A stretch of 64,000 nucleotides of DNA, from NCBI GenBank assembly GCA_012934845.2, contig WNNJ02002877.1:32560-96559 (forward strand), given 5' to 3'. The translations under genes and the position numbers were made by a program. This DNA comes from Pomphorhynchus laevis (Eukaryota; Acanthocephala; Palaeacanthocephala; Echinorhynchida; Pomphorhynchidae). This document shows, in pieces, positions 10,841 to 20,574 of this stretch. Numbering within the stretch: position 1 is the first letter of the stretch; every line of letters begins with the position of its first letter. The notes below the pieces were generated by a model that saw only the letters and a list, made by a program, of their open reading frames with translations, ran no database searches and was not told where the DNA came from.

Positions 10841-11279
10841 TTTCAAATTGAAGGTTGTCAAAAGAAAGTTTTTTAAATTTCATCTTCCTTTTCCAATGCT
10901 GATTTAATTTGAAATCAGAAATGATTTCAATAAAATGTGCAAATTAAATAGATAAATATAATTGTTCATACAGCTTAAGTTTCATGTTTCGTTTATTTAA
11001 TGTTGGCTAACGATCATAGGACTAGTTTGCTGTCCTAAATTTGTCCTAAATTTTAAAAAATTTTAATCTAAAATTTTAAAAAGTTAACTAAAATCATTTA
11101 TAATTTCAAATTAAATCAGCGTTATTTCATATTAAAATATCCCCACTAATACTTAAAAGTCAACAATACTCGGTTTAAAAGCATATGATTGCATATATAT
11201 AGGCTAGTTCTCAAATAGAACGTCGAATATTTCCCAACCATCCCTGATTTAATTTGAAATCAGAAATGATTACATATAA
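10841..11279. repeat. Short repeat with a CTGATTT hairpin, several copies
   Basis: The phrase GATTTAATTTGAAATCAGAA followed by ATGATT occurs at 10900 and 11245 here and again at 48914. A reverse-complement piece lies near 11105. The core folds as CTGATTT, a 6-nt loop, AAATCAG. The 10.84-kb and 48.88-kb copies share further sequence on both sides (GGTTTTCA, ATTGAAGGT, TTTGCAAA or TGTGCAAA), so this is a real dispersed repeat and not chance. Confidence 0.55.
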
Positions 11280-11870
11280 CAGATCAACTAACTGAGTCTA
11301 CGTATTTTATACTATTTGTAAATTAAAAATAATGCTAAATACAAAATAAATAATTAAATGATCATTCTATTTTATTTAAAATAAAAATCACTTTTATGAA
11401 TTACTAATATAAGCAGACGATGTATCAGAATAAGGATTAGAGGTCATGATTAGATTCATGATTAAAATACGTGTCCATTAAATTATATAAATGATTTTGA
11501 AGAAAGCAAATATCATTACATATTGTTGCAATTCTTAAAATTTTATTATTTGATGTATTATATTTAATATTATATGGTATGCATGAATGCTCATGCAAAA
11601 ATATTTGTTTTGTAAATTTAAATATGTCATTACGGTATAAGTTAAAAGTAGTTTTAATTAATAAATAACAGACATTGTATCACAATAAGGATTAGGGGTC
11701 ATCAGGATGAACTGCTGTGCTATCAGGTTTTGACCCATATTCCTCGATCCAACATATCAGCGGGGACAAATACAAGCTAATGGCGTATTTCCTCTGATGA
11801 AATTTGATTATCCAATATATTTTTTAAAAAGTATATTATTTATCCATATATAAAAATTCCCCGCTTAACA
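11280..11870 (-). mobile_element. PLE copy with a terminal motif at both ends and a deleted interior
   Basis: Read on the minus strand, the order is: structured motif (11690-11805); the last part of the RT frame (11490-11680, including the FLHEH-type region); a second partial motif tail at about 11425-11455 (CATGACCTCTAATCCTTATT); and the terminus AATACGTAGACTCAGTTAGT. A motif upstream of coding sequence as well as downstream fits the pseudo-LTR arrangement known for Penelope-like elements. Most of the ORF is missing. Confidence 0.65.
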
Positions 11871-11902
11871 GTTTTATAGAACTGTTATAGGTTCTATAAA
11901 AC
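11871..11902. repeat. Perfect hairpin, 12-bp arms
   Basis: GTTTTATAGAAC, an 8-nt loop, then its exact complement. It lies at the junction between the PLE remnant and the I/R1-like LINE fragment. Confidence 0.9.
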
Positions 11903-11904
11903 CT

Positions 11905-13245
11905 ATAAGGGCGATCATTGCTCATCTTAACCCTTCTCGATCTTCCTTTTGGAAGATATTCAAGAAGTTTGTTTGCTGGAGAGATAAGGCTTTGGATTGG
12001 ATAGGTAGTATAGTCCTTGATAAAGTTTCGGAGGAGTCACTAGCCCTACACAATTATAAGCAACGCAATCTCCGCAACCAATCCCACCTTGGGGAGACTT
12101 CAGGAGTAGAGACTTATCTGTCGCAGATATTCTCGATGACTTGGGGCCTCTTTCGAGCACCTCTAAATCCGTCGCTCCGCTATCTTCTCGTGTCTGTCAG
12201 CTTTTGACAGCCGATCAAAGAAGAAGGTGGCCGTCACAATGCTATTAGCCACCCCAACCGATGTGGTCGGTATCAACATTAGCAAGAGAATTTTTATTCC
12301 TAAAAAGTATCCGGTCTATTGTCCTAAAGACGTGCGGCCCATTTCGATTCAAAATTCCCTCGTTTCGTTCTACGAAAAAGCGCTTGCGCGTAGAATCCGT
12401 GATCATCTGAGTAGGCGAAATTTAATCCCACCTGGTTTCCATGGGATTGTCAAAGATCGCTCGGTCGATTCAGCAGTTGGTGAGGTGCATCGGTTTTGTC
12501 AGGAGAACAGTCATCGGCTAGCTGTGGCTGTTTTCCTTGATTTTTCCGCTGCATTTGACCGCATCTCCATTCCCTTTGTTATCGCCTCTCTCAGGTCCTT
12601 CGGGACCTGAGATAAGCACTCAGGTTAGCGGATATTAGCTCTCAGGACATGAGATTAGCACTTCGGAACCTGAAACTTAAGAGATTAGCACTCTCTTCGC
12701 TCTCCTCAATATTCGCCTCTGAACCTTATAATACGAATCTTATTCTCAATTCGTCCAAATCGCAGGTGATTGTCTTTCATGGCACTCCTGTGACAAAGAA
12801 AAAATAAAGAGACTAGCACTCTCAGCTCTTTCTTCCATATTGACTAATCAACCAATCCCTACCTTCACAAGTCGAGTAAAATACCTGGGGTTCACTGTTT
12901 CGGGGAACAGGTCGGCGAAAGCAGACCTGGATAGACTCAAACGTATCATGAAGAGAGCTAGATGGGCTCTGAAACGGGCCCAGCATATGTCGTTGAAAGT
13001 GAAAACCCAGGTGCGCATCTGGAGGACTTGGGCTATCTCGGGATGTCTTCTTTTCAAGAGGACTTCCCCTAGAGCAAAGGCTAAGGTTTCTTAAGCTCCT
13101 CGTCTCGCGTTTACCCAGCATAGTCCGGACCGACTGGACTCTTCGGGGGAGATAAGAGACCCCGGGTGGTTCAGTCGGAAGGCGGCGTGTTAGATAGATT
13201 GGGGGGCTCACATCCTTCCTGATTTCAGGCCGTAATATAGGTATG
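11905..13245 (+). mobile_element. I/R1-like LINE fragment, rearranged
   Basis: Plus-strand RT pieces of an APE-type LINE. The frame 12227-12610 carries CPKDVRPISIQNSLVSFYEK, PGFHGIVKDRSVDSA and AVFLDFSAAFDRIS. A later frame (12840-13094) carries VKYLGFTVSGNRSAKADLDR. The segment between them, where the ADD catalytic box should be, is replaced by about 230 bp in which variants of GAGATTAGCACTCTC recur four times. The copy therefore has lost the active site. It is GC-richer than its surroundings and sits between PLE copies of opposite orientation. The clade is inferred from RT spacing only. Confidence 0.6.
12590..12611 (+). repeat. Hairpin with UUCG tetraloop
   Basis: CTCAGGTCC, TTCG, GGACCTGAG: 9 perfect pairs closed by C-UUCG-G, one of the most stable RNA tetraloops. 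It falls exactly where the RT frame of the LINE fragment is broken. It may be a fold-back scar. Confidence 0.85.
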
Positions 13246-13347
13246 AAGACATGATTAAAGTAGAAGAAAGAAAGTCTTGTTTTTGACTGACTTTATTTAA
13301 TCGCTGTATTTATCACTGTTTTTTGTATTAGTAAAAAAATCTTACTA

Positions 13348-14589
13348 ATGAAAGAGGTTAATTCTAATGATTTAAATGTAAATCCAACATATGAACGTAG
13401 TGAGTTGAGTTTAGCAACAATTATTACAAGTCACTGTTCTATAATGGATAAAAATGGTATAAAGGTTGAATTAGATAATAAAACTATACCTATATTATAT
13501 TGGAATCCAAAATTACATAAAAATCCAATAAAACCTAGGTTCATATGTAGTGCGTTTAAATGTACATTAAAACCACTTTCTGTTTATATGAATAAAATAC
13601 TTAAAGTAATTAAAGCACATTTTAAAAAATATTGCAAGGTTATCCAAATTAATACTGGTATAAAACACTATTTCAGTATTAATTCTACAAAAGAATTTTT
13701 AGAACAGACAAAAGGAATAAATTTTCAAAATATAAATACATACGATTTTAGTACTCTTTATACAAATCTAGATTTAGTAGATATTAAAGAAGCGTTAGTA
13801 AAATTAATTAACCTTGTATTCGGAAAAAGATATACATATATATGTTATAATAATTATAACGCCTATCTAACAAAAATTAAACCATCAAATAAATATAAAT
13901 ATATGGATAAAATTGAATTAATAGAATCCTTAAATATTTTGATAAATCAAAATTATTTAAAAGTAGGGACATCTATATTTAGACAAGTAAAAGGTGTTCC
14001 AATGGGTGGTAATAGTAGCCCAATTATAGCTGACTTGTTTTTAAGCTTTATAGAATATGAATTTGTTCATAACTGTGTAAAAACTAAATCTAAACAATAT
14101 AAATATATGAAATATATGTTTCGATACATTGATGATATATGTGTATTTAATTCTAATAATTTTTATTCAATTAGTGAGCACATTTATCCAGAAAGCCTTA
14201 TTCTTAACAAAACCAATATTAATGATAAAGAAGGTGTATATCTAGATATAAACATTAAATTAACATTAACTAAAACTACTGTTAATTTATATCGTAAAAA
14301 TGACATATTTAAATTTACAAGAAACATATTTTTGCATGAGCATACATGCATTCCATATAACATCAAATATAATTCATTAAATAATGAAATTTTAAGAATT
14401 GCAACAATATGTAATGATATAAACTTTCTTCAAAATCATTTAAAAAAATTAATAGATACATATTTTAAACTAGGTTACTATAAAAATAACATCAAGCAGA
14501 AAATAGTAAAATATATAAATCAACACAATAATATAAAGAATAAATTTAAACTCTTAAGTGGCAAATTTTTATGGATGGATAATAAATAA
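13348..14589 (+). CDS. PLE reverse transcriptase (5' part missing)
   Basis: 413 codons, very AT-rich. Visible blocks: ILYWNPKLHKNPIKPRFI (the PLE PKxHK block), TYDFSTLYTNLD (first catalytic Asp), RQVKGVPMGGNSSPIIADL, KYMFRYIDDICVFN (the catalytic YIDD), GVYLDINIKL, and a thumb-like tail ending near KLGYYKN. The same order and spacing occur in a group of RT-only ORFs I recall from cnidarians and other invertebrates. It should copy element RNA by target-primed synthesis. The copy at 51.3-52.7 kb shows that the intact protein extends further upstream. Confidence 0.85.
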   Translation: MKEVNSNDLNVNPTYERSELSLATIITSHCSIMDKNGIKVELDNKTIPILYWNPKLHKNPIKPRFICSAFKCTLKPLSVYMNKILKVIKAHFKKYCKVIQINTGIKHYFSINSTKEFLEQTKGINFQNINTYDFSTLYTNLDLVDIKEALVKLINLVFGKRYTYICYNNYNAYLTKIKPSNKYKYMDKIELIESLNILINQNYLKVGTSIFRQVKGVPMGGNSSPIIADLFLSFIEYEFVHNCVKTKSKQYKYMKYMFRYIDDICVFNSNNFYSISEHIYPESLILNKTNINDKEGVYLDINIKLTLTKTTVNLYRKNDIFKFTRNIFLHEHTCIPYNIKYNSLNNEILRIATICNDINFLQNHLKKLIDTYFKLGYYKNNIKQKIVKYINQHNNIKNKFKLLSGKFLWMDNK

Positions 14590-14625
14590 TATACTTTGTA
14601 TTAGAATAAGATACTAGATAGTTAT

Positions 14626-14727
14626 TTCAGAGGAAATACATCATTAGCATGTATTTGGCCCCGCTGCTATGTTGGGTAGAGGAGTTAGGGGCCGAAACCT
14701 GATAGCATAGCAGTTCCTCCTGATGAT
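14626..14727 (+). ncRNA. Conserved structured motif in the PLE 3' region
   Basis: Reference copy of a motif seen eight times in the window. An outer pairing joins TCAGAGGAA to TTCCTCCTGA. Inside are a perfect hairpin AAATACAT/ATGTATTT and a long arm CTGCTATG (14664-14671) with CATAGCAG (14706-14713). GGCCCC (14657-14662), just 5' of that arm, can pair with GGGGCC (14688-14693) in its loop, making a pseudoknot. Conserved boxes CGAAACC and CTGATGA resemble hammerhead core elements but occur in an order that does not give a hammerhead. The function is unknown; PLEs are known to carry ribozymes near their ends. Confidence 0.55.
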
Positions 14728-14950
14728 CTCTAATTCTTATTCTGATACAACGTCTCTTATTTATTAGTCAATTCATAAAAATGACGTTTATTTTAAATTT
14801 TATTTTTTAAACTTGATTTAAATTATAGAAAATCTAAAAACAATTATTAATTTTATTATTTAATTATTAAATTTTGATTTAGCATTATTATGTTTTGTTT
14901 ATTTTATAATTATATAACAATACGTAGACTCAGTTAGCTGATTTAATTAT

Positions 14951-15435
14951 AGAATTACAGACGACTTTGAATTTACGCCATGTTAGCATACATCACTCAA
15001 ACTAATCGAAAATACCACATGATATGCATGACCTATTGGGTCCAGACATCTTAATTTATTGAGAATGTCATATGGTACAGTAAAGCATAAAGGATTCTCA
15101 AAGCATTAGTATGTTTAGAAATACCAAAATGATATAATGTCTAAATCGAAGTATATACGAAGTTAGATATATAATTTTGTAGTTTTGCAAGGTGACGTAA
15201 TATTCAACGAGGATAACAAAGGATTAAGTCAATAATTGTTAAGTCAATAGACTAAAATGCTGCTGTTCTATAGTATAGGAAGTTACAATGAACCTGATAT
15301 GATAAATCAGTAATAGTATATTAAACACTAATAAACACTCGTTGACTTGCAAACACAAAAGATAAGTGATTGAAAAAATGTTATTTAAGATTAACATCGA
15401 AACAACGAAGACAAATACCCAGCAATGCTAAACAA
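14951..15435. other. 3' flank of the cap methyltransferase, no gene
   Basis: AT-rich intergenic sequence between the PLE terminus and the stop codon of the methyltransferase. No canonical AATAAA lies in the first 300 bases after that stop on the minus strand. One is present near 15055. Confidence 0.45.
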
Positions 15436-16482
15436 TTAACCTTGTCTTCTCTTGAAAATAAAACAAACATATATTGTTGCTGCTTCCCATTCCTCTTTCG
15501 ATAAAGTACCAAGACGGCTGCCGGCTTTGTTCATTTTATTGTACACTATTCTAGCATGTTCGTATGAAAGGTTTGAATTATCATGAGGTTCATCCAATGG
15601 ATATGGCTTCAAAGCTTCCATTATCGACAACAGGTGTCTTTGTTTTTTGCAGTTTTCGGTAAAAAAATCTTTAAAGTTTTTACAATAAATCAAGTCCAGA
15701 TTAAAATCTTCTGCGATGCGTTTAAAGGCAGGGAAATAAATTAGATATTCTGGACAATTTATAAGTTCATCAAGTTTAAAGTCTATTTCTGCACCAAAAA
15801 GCTTGGGTGGGAAGGTTAACCTACTAAAATCAATACTGTATACACCGTTATCTATAATAGTCGAATTAGGATTTCTTGTACGTTCTATATCCCATCTACG
15901 AACTAATTCAAAGCAATCGGTTGTAGTTCCAAAAAAGAGACCGCCGGGTTTTAATAAATATGACACATTTCGGAGAAATGCTTTTACATTGTCGAAACAG
16001 TTGAAAATATAATGGACAACAAACTGACAACTAATTATATTAAACTCTCCTTGCTCAAATTCGCTTCTTAGATCATCGCAAACGTTAAGAACATGAAAAC
16101 TTGTTTCACATGTATCATCTAGTGATTTTCCATTACTACCACTACTAGTGGACTGGTTAACCTTCTCATAACGCTCTTTACACTGCTGTAAAGCGATTTC
16201 ACAGAAATCTAAAAAAGCCAATCGTTGTGGTTTCATTCTCCTCCATTTAGTAACATCCCCTCCTTTGCCACACCCAAAGTCTAAAACCCTTGAGTGTTTA
16301 TCAATATTTCGTCTTTTTACACATTCGCTAATCAGTACTGTTTTGATCCAATTATTAAAGCTCCGCAAGTGAAATATTTTCGATTTTGAACGATCGCTAT
16401 GATGAGTTTCTTTTAAAACACTGTAATGCTGAACAACTAGGTCATCTTTTGTTTCATTGGAATCTGACTGACAATCTGCCAT
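15436..16482 (-). CDS. RNMT: mRNA cap guanine-N7 methyltransferase
   Basis: 348 codons, a single uninterrupted frame from ATG (context GAAATGG) to TAA. It transfers a methyl group from S-adenosylmethionine to N7 of the guanosine cap of nascent mRNA in the nucleus. Residues 33-51 (KSKIFHLRSFNNWIKTVLI) and the SAM-binding loop at 66-80 (VLDFGCGKGGDVTKW) are hallmark regions. SCQFVVHYIF (151-160), the GTTTD loop (186-190), PEYLIYFPAF and the C-terminal GTLSKEEWEAATIY follow in the family order. It has the full catalytic length but lacks the long N-terminal extension of vertebrate RNMT. The absence of introns is notable; either the host has few introns or this is a retrocopy that stayed open. No neighbouring gene is functionally linked. 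Confidence 0.95.
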   Translation of the reverse strand: MADCQSDSNETKDDLVVQHYSVLKETHHSDRSKSKIFHLRSFNNWIKTVLISECVKRRNIDKHSRVLDFGCGKGGDVTKWRRMKPQRLAFLDFCEIALQQCKERYEKVNQSTSSGSNGKSLDDTCETSFHVLNVCDDLRSEFEQGEFNIISCQFVVHYIFNCFDNVKAFLRNVSYLLKPGGLFFGTTTDCFELVRRWDIERTRNPNSTIIDNGVYSIDFSRLTFPPKLFGAEIDFKLDELINCPEYLIYFPAFKRIAEDFNLDLIYCKNFKDFFTENCKKQRHLLSIMEALKPYPLDEPHDNSNLSYEHARIVYNKMNKAGSRLGTLSKEEWEAATIYVCFIFKRRQG

Positions 16483-16727
16483 TTCAACCGCTATCGAGCT
16501 GGAATCCTTAATTTACATACAATTTTGCTGATAACAAATCATCTCAATAAATAGAATTAGGATAAATGTGTTCATGCTTTCTGAAACAGCATGATATAAA
16601 ATTACTTATTGCATATTTATGTAGAAAATAAATATGAAATTTTTAAAAAATAAATATGAAATATAAAAAAATATTTACATATAAAAATACTTAAATATTT
16701 AGATATGTATATTTATATGCACACTAA
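16483..16727. other. Upstream region of the cap methyltransferase, no gene
   Basis: AT-rich 245 bases between the methyltransferase start and a LINE tail. Any promoter must be here or inside the LINE. No clear core element can be named. Confidence 0.45.
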
Positions 16728-17268
16728 AAAAACGATTTATTTTAACGTGGCAAATGCGTGTCAGCGCACGCTTACATGACCACAACAAAACAAAAATGTA
16801 AATCATGTGTCGAGGTGTGAACGGAGGAGGTGTTTGAATGTGATAAAGGAAGGAGCGCAACGGACGTCGAGAATGAGTTGATTCCAGGCGAGCGAGGCAG
16901 CGACGAGGAAAGATCGGAAACCGTATTTGTTGGAGTAATTGGGAACAGAGGAGTAAGAGGGTATGACGGGAACGCAGTGATAGAGAGGTAAGGCGAGTGT
17001 CGTCTAAGAAAGGAAGGTTGATGAACGATGGGGAGCCGACAGCGATGAGACGAAAAGTTACGAGAAGAAGGCGGAGTTTGATGCGGATGTGGATGGTGGG
17101 CCAGGAGAGTTGGGCAAAATATGTGGATGTGTGGTCGAAGCGACGGAGACGAAAGAGCACTCGAACGGCGGTGTTGATTATTCGTTGTAGGGGTAGGATG
17201 ATGGATTTTGGAGAATTGGCGAAAAGGCTAAGGCAGTAATCGATTTTAGGGAAAAGAAGCGATGAATA
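16728..17268 (-). mobile_element. L2/CR1-like LINE family B, 3' fragment
   Basis: 5'-truncated copy of about 540 bp, close in sequence to the end of the copy at 42.9-47.2 kb. The minus-strand frame 16699-17274 covers the RT thumb (FPKIDYCLSLFANSPKSI) and tail. The 3' end carries the family hairpin (GCGTGT, CAGC, GCACGC) and then CGTTAAAATAAATCG. A long antisense ORF on the plus strand (16997-17239) is a shadow. Confidence 0.85.
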
Positions 17269-17311
17269 CCACACTAATATTATGCACTTAATATTACAAT
17301 CATTTCAGATC

Positions 17312-17712
17312 AGCTAACTTAACCTACATATTTTATACTATATATAAATCAAAAATAAAAATAAATAATAAATAATTATTTAAGATTTTATACAATTTAT
17401 ATTTATAAAAAATTGAAATTTGAAATAAAAGTCAACTGTTATGAATTGACAATTAAAAGCAGTCGATGTATCAGAATAATGATTATAGCTCATCAGGAAT
17501 AACTGCTATGTAATAAGGTTTCGGCCGCTAATTCCTTGACCCAAAATAGCAGCTGGGCCAAATACATTCTAATGACGTATTGCCCCTGATTAAATTTGAT
17601 TATATTATTATTAAATACAACCTCGACTGTATGTAACCTCGACTGTATGTTAACCTCGACTGCGGGTAACCTCGACTGTATGTTTTACTAAAATAAATTT
17701 TTCCATTAAAAA
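17312..17712 (-). mobile_element. Short PLE-derived element with 16-bp repeats, copy 1
   Basis: On the minus strand it has a T-rich start, four variants of a 16-bp repeat (ACATACAGTCGAGGTT), then the PLE structured motif and the PLE 3' terminus ending AAGTTAGCTGATC. It has no coding sequence. A second copy, about 97 per cent identical by eye, lies 625 bp away at 17937-18333 in different flanking sequence. Two like-sized copies with the same 5' structure suggest a non-autonomous element that borrows the PLE 3' end. Confidence 0.65.
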
Positions 17713-17936
17713 AATTATTAAATACAACAGCAGCAAAAGAGCGTAGAGCTCGTACAGGCTGGGTACAGTATCTTATTATAATACAAAGTATATTATTTAT
17801 TATTTATCCATAAACATTTTACGTTTAAGAGTTTAAATTGATTCTTTATAACAGATGTTGTATAAGAATAAGAATTAGAGGTCATCAGGAATAACTGCTC
17901 TCTGTACAAGAATAAGAATTAGAGGTCATCAGGAGG
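17713..17936 (-). mobile_element. PLE remnants between the two short copies
   Basis: Includes a PLE ORF end in minus orientation (TACTTTGTATTATAATAAG region, 17775-17850) and two partial motif tails (TAGAGGTCATCAGG at 17878 and 17920). The second short copy is inserted within this older PLE motif. Confidence 0.5.
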
Positions 17937-18333
17937 ATCAGCTAACTTAACCTAAATATTTTATACTATATATAAATCAAAAATAAATAATAAATAATTA
18001 TTTAAGATTTTATACAATTTATATTTATAAAAAATTGAAATTTGAAATAAAAGTCAACTGTTATGAATTGACAATTAAAAGCAGTCGATGTATCAGAATA
18101 ATGATTATAGCTCATCAGGAATAACTGCTATGTAATAAGGTTTCGGCCTCTAATTCCTTGACCCAAAATAGCAGCTGGGCCAAATACATTCTAATGACGT
18201 ATTGCCCCTGATTAAATTTGATTATATTATTAAATACAACCTCGACTGTATGTAACCTCGACTGTATGTTAACCTCGACTGCGGGTAACCTCGACTGTAT
18301 GTTTTACTAAAATAAATTTTTCCATTAAAAAAA
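17937..18333 (-). mobile_element. Short PLE-derived element with 16-bp repeats, copy 2
   Basis: Same structure as the copy at 17312-17712, including the four 16-bp repeats and the motif. On its high-coordinate side it interrupts an older PLE motif right after the TGTATTTGG-type segment; on the low side the older motif resumes as CCTGATGACC. It was therefore inserted into a PLE 3' end. Confidence 0.65.
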
Positions 18334-18490
18334 AGACCAAATACATGCTAATGATGTATTTCCTCTGATAAAACTATCTAGTATCTTACTTTAATACAAA
18401 GTATATAATTTATTATCCATCCATAAAATTTTACGTTTAAGAGTTGAAATTTATTTTTAATAATATTTTATTTATTTGTATATTTTATGA
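18334..18490 (-). mobile_element. PLE 3' end interrupted by the short element
   Basis: Minus strand: TGGATGGATAATAAATTATA, ACTTTGTATTAAAGTAAGAT, and the first half of the structured motif (TCAGAGGAAATACATCATTA), broken where the short element begins. Confidence 0.6.
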
Positions 18491-18540
18491 TTATATAATA
18501 ATTATATTAATGATTTAATAATTATTTATTCTATTTATTT

Positions 18541-20175
18541 GTAAATCCCATAGATCTCCGCATTCTGTTTAATTCTAAACTTACGTCAATCCTTAATCAC
18601 CTTCTGCCTATTAAACCCCAACGTTTTCAGTGCTTGCGCAATGCTCCCTGGTTCAATTCCGACTGTTGTCTTTAAAAGCATCGACTCTGTCACTCTTTTC
18701 GTGTGTTTAATCCGTTTCTTAAACGTTCTCCAAACTCACTCACTCAAAATCTCCGTGATTCATATCTTTCTTTTCGCCGTTCCAATCTCATTCTTATGTG
18801 AACTAAACGTACTATCTTTCGGCGAAATCAACTCAAGTCATTTTTCAACTCTAAATCTCATTGGAAAATCTTAAACTTAATTCTGTCAAGATCACATACC
18901 TCTTGTAACATAAATCCTGATGAATTTTCTTCTTATCTACAATCTAAGCTATCTAATCTACTTTCCCTACTACCCATAGCCCCCTTGTCACCTCTCTTCT
19001 CTTTGAATACTTCCCTCCCAGAGCTATTCCACCTTCTTCCAGTTTCGTCTGATTATGTTTTTCGGTTCTGCTGTCATTACCTAATAAAACCTGTCCTTCT
19101 GAATCAATTCCCACTCACTTGCTTAAAAATATCTGCTCATCTATCTCACCTTTCCTAACCATATTGTTCAACTCGTCAATCCGTATCCGCACACTTCCTT
19201 TCTAACTAGAAATACGCCACTGTTCGTCCTCTCCTCAAAAAGCAATCTCTCAATCCTTCACTACCATCTTCGTACCATCCAATCTCACTTCTCCCAACAC
19301 TCTAAACTCCTTGAGCGTCTCGTTCTCAAGCAAGTTAATACATATCTCTTCTCCTCCAAATTATTTCCTCCCTTACAAGCCGCTTTTCGCTCTAATTACT
19401 CTACCGAAATTGCCTGTCTTAAAGTATATAGCGACATACTCATCTCGCGCGATCAAAATTATGTAGTGTCATAGTTTATCTTGATCTTTCATCTGCTTTC
19501 GACATTGTCGATCACTCGATTCTTCTCCATCGTCTTCGTCATGATTATGGAAATTCTACAATTATTCCTACCGTTGACAATCTCGTTTTCCTAGGCTTTC
19601 ATTTCGACAACTGACTTTCACTTAAACCTTTCGTTAGAGATAAAGTACGCTCATCTACCTTGATACTCCGCAACCTCCGTCAAATTCGTAGATTGATCGA
19701 TTTCCCTTCATGCATGACTCTCACATCTGCTCTTATTTTCTCAAGACTTGATTACTGTCTTAGTCTATTTTCCAACTCACCTAAATCTACTCTTCTTCCT
19801 TTACAACGCATCATCAACGCTGCCGTCCGAGTTCTCCGTCTTCGTAGTTTTGATCACATATCCCACCATCTTGTTTCTCTCAATTGGCCTATTATTTATT
19901 GTCGTGTTCAAATTCGTCTTCTCATCATTTCTTTTCGCCTTGTAACCTATCATACCCCTTTATTTCTCAACCTTCCTTTTCTCGACAATTCTCTTCCTGT
20001 TTACTGTTCCTTGTGTTCCCGTAATTCCCTTCTTTTTCAAATCCCAAACTGATCTACCTCTTTTGGCTTCCGCTCCTTCCTTATAGATGATCCTCTCTTG
20101 GAATCATCTACCCCTTCATATCAGCCCATCAGCATCAATGCCGTGTTTCAAACGCCAAATCCGATTTCATTTAAA
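18541..20175 (+). mobile_element. L2/CR1-like LINE family C, degenerate copy
   Basis: Plus-strand ORF2 remnant matching the intact family-C element at 23.2-27.8 kb. It starts in the linker after the endonuclease and runs to the C-terminus, with an internal loss near 19545 that removes the palm region. The longest surviving frame, 19660-20052, holds the thumb (FSRLDYCLSLFSNSPKSTLL). The 3' UTR and terminal hairpin are missing: similarity stops at CAAACGCCAAATCCGATTTC. There are several frame breaks. Confidence 0.8.
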
Positions 20176-20400
20176 CAATTTAAAAAATTTATCTGTATGA
20201 CTTTTGCTGTGTCATCTTTACCATATAAATTAATAGTTTTAATGCTTATGTCTAAATATATACCTTGTTTAGGTATACCTCATTTGATATTGTGATGATT
20301 TATATATTTTTCGGTTTGATCAAAATTATTTAATCTCAATATTTTCCAATCTTAAATAATTTGAAATTTTTTAACATAACAATAATTTATTTTTCTATTT
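20176..20400 (-). mobile_element. PLE reverse-transcriptase remnant
   Basis: On the minus strand about 90 codons recall the PLE region after the YIDD box (GIYLDISIK, INLYGKDD, against GVYLDINIK and VNLYRKND in the 13.3-kb copy). It directly abuts the degenerate family-C LINE. Confidence 0.5.
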
Positions 20401-20426
20401 CGCTAGTTTCTGATGGCATCATCAGA
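20394..20426 (-). other. Hammerhead-like half motif
   Basis: The minus strand reads CTGATGAT, GCCATC, AGAA, ACTAGC, GAAATAG. It is a diverged relative of the motif at 48.7 kb (CTGAAGAT, GCTAAC, AGAA, GTTAGC, GAAATAT). The stem is poorly paired here and no stem III or cleavage site is evident. It is probably a decayed ribozyme-like end. Confidence 0.35.
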
Positions 20427-20503
20427 AAAAGCATACCATTTGCACGGTTTGAACGTTTTTATATTACAAAAAATTTAAATATAAATGTAAAATATTTTGA
20501 GTT

Positions 20504-20574
20504 TAAAAATATTCAGGAACGATCAGGTAAAATTGAAATTTTTAATTTTTACCTGATCGTTACTGAATATTTAA
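20504..20574. repeat. Inverted repeat, about 27-bp arms
   Basis: AATATTCAGGAACGATCAGG pairs with CCTGATCGTTACTGAATATT with one mismatch, and the pairing continues through A/T pairs around a 10-nt loop. Confidence 0.85.

Larger units (their letters stand above)
13320..14950 (+). mobile_element. Penelope-like element, long copy
   Basis: Contains the longest PLE reverse-transcriptase frame of the window (13348-14589), the conserved 3' motif (14626-14727) and the 3' terminus near 14925-14950 (AATACGTAGACTCAGTTAGC). The 5' part is missing, beginning abruptly near 13330. No endonuclease follows the RT: the frame ends soon after the thumb. That fits PLE clades with an N-terminal or no GIY-YIG domain (Naiad/Chlamys-like or endonuclease-less), not classical Penelope. 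The clade is inference. Confidence 0.75.

Noticed and set aside
14657-14727. Reading the PLE 3' motif as a normal hammerhead
   Set aside because: CTGATGA and GAAAC are present, but GAAAC comes first and stems I-III cannot all form around them in any of the three topologies.
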